Assembly (NCBI GenBank): GCA_949126835.1 | Contig: OX421492.1 | Span: 39,018,886 to 39,082,885, forward strand | From: Anisus vortex | Taxonomy: Eukaryota > Mollusca > Gastropoda > Planorbidae | DNA length: 64,000 nucleotides | Reading direction: 5' to 3' | In this document: positions 56,520 to 64,000 of the stretch, piece by piece | Position numbering within the stretch: the first letter of the stretch is position 1 | How the letters are laid out: each line of letters starts with the position of its first letter | Position numbers and translations under genes: made by a program | The notes under the pieces: generated by a model | What the model was told of the DNA's origin: nothing | Databases searched by the model: none | The model's input: only the letters and a program-made list of their open reading frames with translations

Positions 56520-57635
56520 TTCACATCTAAATATGCTGAAACAAAAAAAAACTTGTATTATATGCGTGTATAGTGGCCACGCTTATATAGAAGGCAACTA
56601 TATAGAAGGCAACGACAATACGTTTGTTCCATTTTCTAAATACAAATCTTAAAGAAGAAAAATATATCACAGTTACACTTTTATTTCAAATGTTAATAAA
56701 AAAAAGGAATAACTCTTGGAATGCAACAACAAAACCAATAGTTAAAAAATACATAAAAAGTATATAAAAATACATAAAAGTACAATGTATATTGACTATA
56801 TAATTATACGCATATAAACATGTGTCTTAGAAATAATACTGTAATATTAGATTGTCTATTATTCAAAGTTACTTACTAATGAGTTTTAAAAGAATTAGAA
56901 CTAAAAATGGCAAGCTTGAATTCCTAAGCACAAATAAATGTAGGATAATGGACAAGTGATTTAGACGGTAAGGAACCTATTGATATAGTAACTAAACATT
57001 AAAACATTTCATGACATAAATTGCTTATCACACAAACACACACAAAGAGAGAACGTGCTTAAAAGGCATTGAGTAGAATTGAAAATCTGGCAAAAAAAAA
57101 AAAAACTTGCACACAAAAATAAAGTTTTGAACTTGATCGTTTTATGCTACTTCCTTATCCTCATTTATGCTTGTTCTTTATCCCGCCTGTCCCCATCAAT
57201 TAATTTTTTTTCGAAGGCTGTGTCACTTCTATTCACTTTTATCCAGTAAACAAAAAAAAAAAAACAACATTTGTTTTAGTTTCAAGACAATTATATTAGA
57301 ACAATATTTTTTTTTCCTTAATTCTCTTACACTTGGGGGATTTCAGTTTCTAAAGTTCAGATTAAATGTCCAGGTTTACGTTGGATTTAATTATATGTGT
57401 CTGACGCCCCGTGGACGTTCTAGGATAGCAACAAGAGCTTCCCCCTCCATTGTGTAGTTGTAACTAAGGCTCTCAGTGGCTCTGAATGGCACGTCTTTCA
57501 ACCAGCTGCCAGTAATTGCTTAAGGATCCCAGTAGATCCTAAACTTTTTTTTTATTACCCAACGGCACCCATTATGAAACAAGTTTGTCCTTACGGCGCC
57601 ATTCTCTAAAGGTCTAAGCAGTATTCCCTGTAAGG
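56520..57635. other. No recognisable gene
   Basis: AT-rich spacer with poly-A tracts. The 96-codon frame at 57167 is Phe/Leu/Lys-rich without a recognisable domain. Confidence 0.45.
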
Positions 57636-57639
57636 ACTT

Positions 57640-57908
57640 GGAACCACTGCGCACGATTCGGAACCACTACGCACGATTCGGAACCACTACGCACGATTCG
57701 GAACCACTGCGCACAATTCGGAACCGCTGCGCACAATTCGGAACCAATGCACACAATGCGGAACCAATGCACACAATTCGGAACCACTGCGCACAATTCG
57801 GAACCACTGCGCACGATTCGGGACCACTACGCACGATTCGGAACCACTGCGCACAATTCGGAACCACTGCGCACAATTCGGAACCAATGCACACAATTCG
57901 GAACCACT
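57640..57908. repeat. 20-bp minisatellite (GGAACCACTGCGCACAATTC)n
   Basis: About 13 units with C/T and G/A variants (GCGC or ACGC, CAATTC or CGATTC). The unit is not a multiple of three, yet frames stay open because it lacks stops in any phase. Confidence 0.95.
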
Positions 57909-57909
57909 G

Positions 57910-58440
57910 CTGAAGCCGATTAGCCGAAGGTACGCCCTGTATAACTATAGGCATCAGCGAGAAATTGTGTTTGTATTTTTTGTGTGATGTGGGTGGGCAA
58001 GTCTTAAAAAAGTATCTTTTCAAGGAGTGTAGGGGGGAGCGGGGCCAGCCCAAAAGTTGTTAGTACTTTTACATTTTAATCAAGCATATTGATACACGAA
58101 TAACTTTTTCACAGCGGTATTCTTGCACAATAACTTATGAAAATCGCTGTTTATATTAACTGGCGTGGTAATCGTTTCAGTGAAGTATAATCATAGTTGA
58201 TTTAATCAATAAAAAGAGGAACTTTGTGTCATCAGGTGACATTAATGTCAATGGCAACACTTTATGTATACGTCAATCGGACGTGTTCACCAAAGAAATA
58301 TAATGAACAACCAATATACGTAATTAAAGAACGTATTTAGTCGGCATTAGAAATAAGTGTCTACAGTGTCCATAATGATATATATTGTGTAACACACATC
58401 AAAGTGATACAGTTACTTGCTTGTAGCGGCGACATCTTAT
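57910..58440. other. No recognisable feature
   Basis: Spacer without coding or repeat signal. Confidence 0.5.
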
Positions 58441-58444
58441 ATTT

Positions 58445-58770
58445 AAAAAATTAGATCATTTGGGCATAGAATGGGTTGCCTGAACTAATCCGAAAGAAAA
58501 AGAGAACGAAATGACATCCTTTTAAAAACCATTATCAAAATGCTAAATATCAACTCAAACAGACCGCTAAGGGTATCTATAGAGACTAAAACAAAAAAGT
58601 CTTTTAGAAAGAATGTCAGGACCTTTCTCTGTTTTTTTTTACTAGTGTTTGTGTGTGCCTACCTCAGCCCAATAACTGCAACTGAATTATGGGAATAGAT
58701 ATCACTGAGTATGCCAAATGCAATAAAAAGGAGAGATGCGCTATATAAATTACTATCGTCATCATCATTA
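58445..58770 (+). mobile_element. LINE 3' relic with SINE-A-like tail
   Basis: Plus frames show NGLPELIRKKKRTK and KKSFRKNVRTFLC, the degraded 'WN.LP..IR....SF...L..FL' LINE ending. The tail ATCACTGAGTATGCC..GATGCGCTATATAAATTACT follows, like those at 45055 and in SINE-A. Confidence 0.78.
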
Positions 58771-58774
58771 TCAT

Positions 58775-59235
58775 GGACACTTAGCAGAGCCATACACACA
58801 AGACCGCCATTATATAATTACACTTACCTATACAAGTTAAAAGTTAATAAAAGATCTAATCATTTATTCCTGTCGTATTTTTATTACATGACATTTTCTC
58901 TGGAAAAGAAAACTAAGTGTTGCTGTTTAGGTTAGTTTTATAAACTCGGTCCGATTGCCCAAATAGTCCATGCTTTTATTTTTAAGCATTCGCCACTCCC
59001 TGTATATAGATCAGTGCGTAGGAGGCAATAATCTCCGATGTAGGAGGAGATCTCGTCCGTTCCATTCAAGGTAAGATTAATATCTAGGCATACATGAAAA
59101 CAAAACTAAATTTTCCCATTACAATATTATGTCGAAGACATACAACAAACTATTACAATAATTAATTATTCCGAAGTTTAATCTGTAAGACAGCATCAAG
59201 TACCCAATCGGGAATTTACAGAAACTAATTATAGA
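58775..59235. other. No recognisable feature
   Basis: AT-rich spacer. Confidence 0.5.
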
Positions 59236-59239
59236 CCAA

Positions 59240-59525
59240 TTGTGCTCGGTGGTCTAAAGTCAGGCAGCGCGCTCGAAAAGGCGTACCGAAGGTACCCGGG
59301 CTCGACTCAAGAGGGCTAGGTTTTTCTGGAGGGTGTCGATGAGTCTACCCAGCTCTGGCAGTTGCTCTGTCATTAGTTGAGGGGGGGGGGGGGTAAAGTA
59401 AAAGCTGCTCGACATTGTGTTGGCCATACAATATCCTAGTCTGCCGTGGCCACGGAAACCTATGAACGCTGCTTCACTCGCCCAAATAGATCAACATAGA
59501 CTGAAAGGGGCATTGGGCTACTTAC
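59240..59525 (+). mobile_element. SINE-B, copy 2
   Basis: The tRNA-like head GGCAGCGCGCTCGAAAAGGC, followed by the box-B-like CCCGGGCTCGACTC, leads into GTCGATGAGTCTACCCAGCT, then TTAGTTGAGGGG (poly-G expanded) and AAAGTAAAAGCTGCTCG. The end is AGATCAACATAGACTGAAAGGGG. The most complete of the three copies. Confidence 0.82.
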
Positions 59526-59980
59526 ATACTGTACTTGTGTTTCTAAATACATAGATCTCCCACACCAGTAAAAGTACATATTAAAACTGTGTTTTGTCAT
59601 GTAGCCTACTCGTTATTCAACCTGAGTTATATAAAGATCGCGCATAGAAAGAGAGTAAACATCTTCAGAAGGATAGCAGATAGAAACATCGCCGATGAAC
59701 AGTAGACTCAATAGCCAGTTGCGTCCCTTGTTTCTTTCCATTTCGTGGAATCAATGTATTGAGTTACCTGTAGACGCTGCTCTCCCCTTTTTGTTTTGTG
59801 GCTATTTCCAATCAATACACATCTCATCCCTGGGTGGATAGCTGACATCCAATCAGATGATATTTGTTTGTTTGTTGTTGTTGGTTTCCTCTTTTTGTTA
59901 ACACCGATATCACGTGACTGAATTAACTCCGGAACAGGCTCGAGGGCCCAAGAAAGATACAGAAAAGGGCCACAGTCATC
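59526..59980. other. No recognisable feature
   Basis: Spacer. The 92-codon minus frame has no recognisable domain. Confidence 0.45.
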
Positions 59981-59984
59981 ATAC

Positions 59985-60948
59985 ATAGGATCTAGTGCTT
60001 GGTTATATATCTAAGGATACTGTCACATCTCACATTACATCAATACATAGGATCTAGTGCTTGGTTCTATCTAAGGATACTGTCACATCTTACAGTACAT
60101 CAATACATAGGATCTAGTGCTTGGTTCTATCTAAGGATACTGTCACATCTTACATTACATCAATACATAGGATCTAGTGCTTGGTTCTATCTAAGGATAC
60201 TGTCACATCTTACATTACATCAATACATAGGATCTAGTGCTTGGTTCTATCTAAGGATACTGTCACATCTTACAGTACATCAATACATAGGATCTAGTGC
60301 TTGGTTCTATCTAAGGATACTGTCACATCTTACATTACATCAATACATAGGATCTAGTGCTTGGTTCTATCTAAGGATACTGTCACATCTTACATTACAT
60401 CAATACATAGGATCTAGTGATTGGTTCTATCTAAGGATACTGTCACATCTTACAGTACATCAATACATAGGATATAGTGCTTGGTTCTATCTAAGGATAC
60501 TGTCACATCTCACAGTACATCAATACATAGGATCTAGTGCTTGGTTCTATCTAAGGATACTGTCACATCTTACAGTACATCAATACATAGGATCTAGTGC
60601 TTGGTTCTATCTAAGGATACTGTCACATCTTACAGTACATCAATACATAGGATCTAGTGCTTAGTTCTATCTAAGGATACTGTCACATCTCACAGTACAT
60701 CAATACATAGGATCTAGTGCTTAGTTCTATCTAAGGATACTGTCACATCTCACAGTACATCAATACATAGGATCTAGTGCTTAGTTCTATCTAAGGATAC
60801 TGTCACATCTCACAGTACATCAATACATAGGATCTAGTGCTTGGTTCTATCTAAGGATACTGTCACATCTTACAGTACATCAATACATAGGATCTAGTGC
60901 TTGGTTCTATCTAAGGATACTGTCACATCTTACAGTACATCAATACTT
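59985..60948. repeat. 60-bp minisatellite, 16 units
   Basis: Unit begins CATAGGATCTAGTGCTTGGT and ends ACAGTACATCAATA. Sixteen units of exactly 60 bp follow the first, slightly longer unit. The few variable sites (TTACAG, TTACAT or CACAG; TTGG or TTAG) are shared by neighbouring units. The open plus frame (221 codons) follows from 60 being a multiple of three. Confidence 0.98.
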
Positions 60949-61024
60949 TACTGTCGTCTCTAGTTTTCACAATAATTCTATTACTAACGAATAAAAAAAC
61001 GTAATCCCTTTGTACCAAATTGAT

Positions 61025-61225
61025 GCAAAGGGTCTGTGACGTAGCGTTTAACAGGTTCGGAGGCCACGGCAAACTGGGGGGATTGTGTGACCAGCACAAT
61101 GCCTTTAATTTGCCCCAACTAAGATCGAGTACCCTTTAGAGCTGGGTAGACTCAGGGACACTCTCCAGACCAGGTAAGAAATCCTAGCCTTTACCAGGAT
61201 TCGAACCCAGGACCATCGCAAAAAG
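61025..61225 (-). mobile_element. SINE-B, copy 3 (reverse)
   Basis: Read on the minus strand: box-B-like GGGTTCGAATCCTGGTAAAG, then GAGAGTGTCCCTGAGTCTAC and CCAGCTCTAAAGGGTAC, TTAGTTGGGGCAAATTAAAGGC and the CACACAATCCCCCAG region. It is colinear with copies 1 and 2. Confidence 0.8.
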
Positions 61226-61820
61226 ATATCAGAAAGATATTCATATCATTTACCATATATTTCAGTGATTTATCTTTTGTACTCCACGCATAAACATTGA
61301 AGTGTTTGATCTATTTTACTTTATATCAGAAAGTCATCATCCTCTTTTACTCTCTGTCAGATTGTCATTTAAAGCTTCATATTGTTAGATTAGAGTAGTC
61401 CACAAACAATGGAAGAAATCATTTAAAAGCATTTTTTGCTTTGTGCAATCATACATCACATACCCCACCCCCCTCTTTTTTATACCACACATGTTATGTA
61501 ACAAATTTTTTTTAAAATAATTAACAATGTAATTAAGACAACTCCATATTTAAAATCCATAATATGTAGTTTGAGTACTGGCTACCAGGCTACCAGGTAT
61601 TGCAAGGGGAATCCAAGTCAACTCGTTGAGCTTCTCTATTTCCATACAATTCCAGACTGTACTCCGTCGATACATCAAACAACAGACTTTACACTTCCAG
61701 CACTTTCAAGTATCTGAAAATAGGAAGAAAAAAACAACAACATAACGACAGTTATTGATGTGAATGTACCAATTAGTTGTCAGTTTCAGTTTACTATAAA
61801 CTATTTGTTATGGAACTTAT
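61226..61820. other. No recognisable feature
   Basis: AT-rich spacer. Confidence 0.5.
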
Positions 61821-61821
61821 T

Positions 61822-61940
61822 GACTATGCATGTCCTAGTCTGTATGTGTGTATTGATAGTATGTGTGTTTGACTATGCATGTCCTAGTCTGTATGTGTGT
61901 ATTGATATTATGTGTGTTTGACTATGCATGCTTGTGTGCT
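61822..61940. repeat. 49-bp tandem repeat, ~2.3 units
   Basis: TTGACTATGCATGTCCTAGT plus CTGTATGTGTGTATTGATA and GTATGTGTGT, doubled, followed by a partial third unit. Confidence 0.9.
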
Positions 61941-61944
61941 GTAC

Positions 61945-62190
61945 ACTGAACGTAATATGTGAGTCTGTGTGTATGTGGTACTATTTATTGGTAATGCATC
62001 TTTCATTAGACGTGTTTTTTTTTTTTGTGTGTGTACATGTTTATAACGCATTCCTCACTTCGTGTGTGATTGTGTTCAGTCGCTCAATCATTTTTCATCA
62101 GTTTCTATCATTGGTTGAGTTCCACCACCTTGTTTTTTGCCAATTTTTATAACAAGTCTAACGACCAGAAAAAACAAAACAAAAAACACC
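61945..62190. other. No recognisable feature
   Basis: TG-rich then AT-rich spacer. Confidence 0.5.
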
Positions 62191-62194
62191 AGAA

Positions 62195-62612
62195 AACACA
62201 ACAAAACACAATATGTAAACACAATATGTAAACACAATATGTAAACACACTATGTAAACACACTATGTAAACACAATATGTAAACACAATATGTAAACAC
62301 AATATGTAAACACAATATGTAAACACAATATGTAAACACAATATGTAAACACAATATGTAAACACAATATGTAAGCACAATATGTAAACACAATATGTAA
62401 ACACACTATGTAAACACACTATGTAAACACAATATGTAAACACAATATGTAAACACAATATGTAAACACAATATGTAAACACAATATGTAAACACACTAT
62501 GTAAACACACTATGTAAACACATTATGTAAACACAATATGTAAACACAATATGTAAACACAATATGTAAACACAATATGTAAACACAATATGTAAACACA
62601 ATATGTAAACTG
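62195..62612. repeat. 13-bp minisatellite (AACACAATATGTA)n
   Basis: About 32 units. The CACAC/CACAA variants occur as adjacent pairs at three places, indicating segmental duplication within the array. Confidence 0.97.
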
Positions 62613-62614
62613 TT

Positions 62615-63340
62615 CATTGGCGTGTAGAAAGAATCAGCTGTTCTATATCAACAGTCTACTACTTAGTAGAGCGAAGAATTTTCTAGTGTAAGCTTTAGTA
62701 TTGGTTACATGTAAATGAATCGGCGAGAATCATTGTTGTCAGTTTTACACTGTCGCCTTTTGGTCTGTTTGTTTGTTTGTGCGAGTGAGCAGATCAGGAC
62801 ATCTGGAACAAATATTTAGTAATCCGCTAATGGCGTACGGAGAGGAAGGAGGAAGAAAGTTGTGGAGGCAAAAACCTGAATGGAACTATTTTTGGCAGCT
62901 TTTATTTTAAACTTTATTCTGCGTTAGCTTTTTCTCTCACATTTCCTTTACTTTTTAAACTGTTCTCTTACTTTTTTTGTTGTTTTTGCAGGTAAAGGAA
63001 AGGGTGTGAAGAGGGGAGAAGTCGTCCCATGACCAACACATACATATTCTCATGAGAAATGATAAACAATTTAAAACTTTACAATTTACTGGCTACTGGT
63101 AATTCGTTAGCTGTACATTTGTTGATCAAGTTAAAAATGGACTAGTGAGAAATATTAAAATTTATTATTTATTTATTAAAATGTATAACCGCCTACGAGA
63201 TAATTGTTGTTTTCTCTTGAATGAAACGTGCAGCCAAGATGTCTGGATATTTGTTGAAATAAATTAGATAGGGCAAACTGAGTTGCGCTTAAAGCACAAC
63301 TAAACACTGCTAGTACACAGTAGAAATATATGGTTCAAAT
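62615..63340. other. No recognisable feature
   Basis: Spacer without coding signal. Confidence 0.5.
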
Positions 63341-63344
63341 CTGT

Positions 63345-63428
63345 AAGTGAAAGTACACGGTGCAAGTACACGGTGCAAGTAAACGGTCCAAGTACACGGT
63401 GCAAGTAAACGGTGCAAGTACACAGTGC
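63345..63428. repeat. 13-bp repeat (AGTACACGGTGCA)n
   Basis: About six units with ACACGG and AAACGG variants. Confidence 0.9.
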
Positions 63429-63472
63429 AGAAGACGTAAATTCAATCGAACCACTGTGAATGATACTGGTTT

Positions 63473-64000
63473 AATTTTGCTCTGGTCTATAAATTCACAT
63501 ACTACTTACATTTTGCTCTGGTCTATAAATTCACATACTACTTCCATTTTGCTCTGGTCTATAAATTCACATACTACTTCCATTTTGCTCTGGTCTATAA
63601 ATTCACATACTACTTCCATTTTGCTCTGGTCTATAAATTCACATACTACTTCCATTTTGCTCTGGCCTATAAATTCACATACTACTTCCATTTTGCTCTG
63701 GTCTATAAATTCACATACTACTTCCATTTTGCTCTGGTCTATAAATTCACATACTACTTCCATTTTGCTCTGGTCTATAAATTTACATACTACTTCCATT
63801 TTGCTCTGGTCTATAAATTCACATACTACTTCCATTTTGCTCTGGTCTATAAATTCACATACTACTTCCATTTTGCTCTGGTCTATAAATTCACATACTA
63901 CTTCCATTTTGCTCTGGTCTATAAATTCACATACTACTTCCATTTTGCTCTGGTCTATAAATTCACATACTACTTCCATTTTGCTCTGGTCTATAAATTC
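63473..64000. repeat. 36-bp minisatellite running off the window
   Basis: More than 14 units of TTTTGCTCTGGTCTATAAAT plus TCACATACTACTTCCA, nearly identical. The minus frame MEVVCEFIDQSK repeats are open because the unit is a multiple of three. The right end is not seen. Confidence 0.97.

Noticed and set aside
59999..60664. 221-codon frame with 20-residue repeats as a repeat protein
   Set aside because: Derived from a 60-bp array. No signal, domain or flanking exon evidence.
63473..64000. CRISPR-like direct repeats of 36 bp
   Set aside because: Units are contiguous with no unique spacers, in eukaryotic DNA. This is a minisatellite.

Overview
This window is animal nuclear DNA. It is AT-rich and intron-bearing, with no operons, and it is dense in microsatellites, minisatellites and transposon relics. 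The repeat types (tRNA-derived SINEs sharing a tail with LINEs, many hAT elements, a Ty3-like LTR element) and the one host gene (a peptide-type GPCR) fit a mollusc, most plausibly a gastropod. That assignment is inference; no species marker was seen. The only confident host coding sequence is the last coding exon of a rhodopsin-like GPCR at 52209-52989 (+), which starts inside the DRY motif after a clear splice acceptor.

Layout. 1-6.1 kb: LINE relic, two copies of a tRNA-like SINE (SINE-A), several tandem arrays. 6.07-8.44 kb: a hAT element of the zf-TTF/ZMYM1-like type, with inverted ends, an 8-bp target duplication and a decayed transposase. 8.4-14.6 kb: unique-looking AT-rich DNA with isolated hAT-like ends. 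14.6-15.9 kb: a second hAT C-terminal fragment. 16.28-19.10 kb: a 39-bp minisatellite split by a 2.53-kb element with 36-bp perfect inverted ends (superfamily not assigned). 23-25.6 kb: one copy of an unclassified ~0.5-kb repeat and simple arrays. 26.2-36.9 kb: a ~33-bp minisatellite split by a nearly complete LTR retrotransposon (27527-35795, minus strand).

37-49 kb: SINE-B, hAT ends, LINE relics, long minisatellites, a 2.0-kb hAT relic with target duplication (45585-47593), and a LINE 3' end interrupted by a 191-bp MITE. 51.2-51.6 kb: a 449-bp MITE with perfect ends and 8-bp target duplication. 52.2-53.0 kb: the GPCR exon, followed by a very regular 33-bp minisatellite. 53.7-64 kb: further arrays (21, 47, 20, 60, 13 and 36 bp units), a LINE tail and two SINE-B copies. 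The last array runs off the window end.

The most notable system is the LTR retrotransposon. Its RT and RNase H are Ty3/gypsy-like, but the order is gag-protease-integrase-RT-RNase H, with integrase BEFORE reverse transcriptase. This is the arrangement described for Gmr1-type elements. The LTRs are nearly identical, so insertion was recent. Most long open frames here are not genes: they run through tandem arrays whose unit length is a multiple of three.
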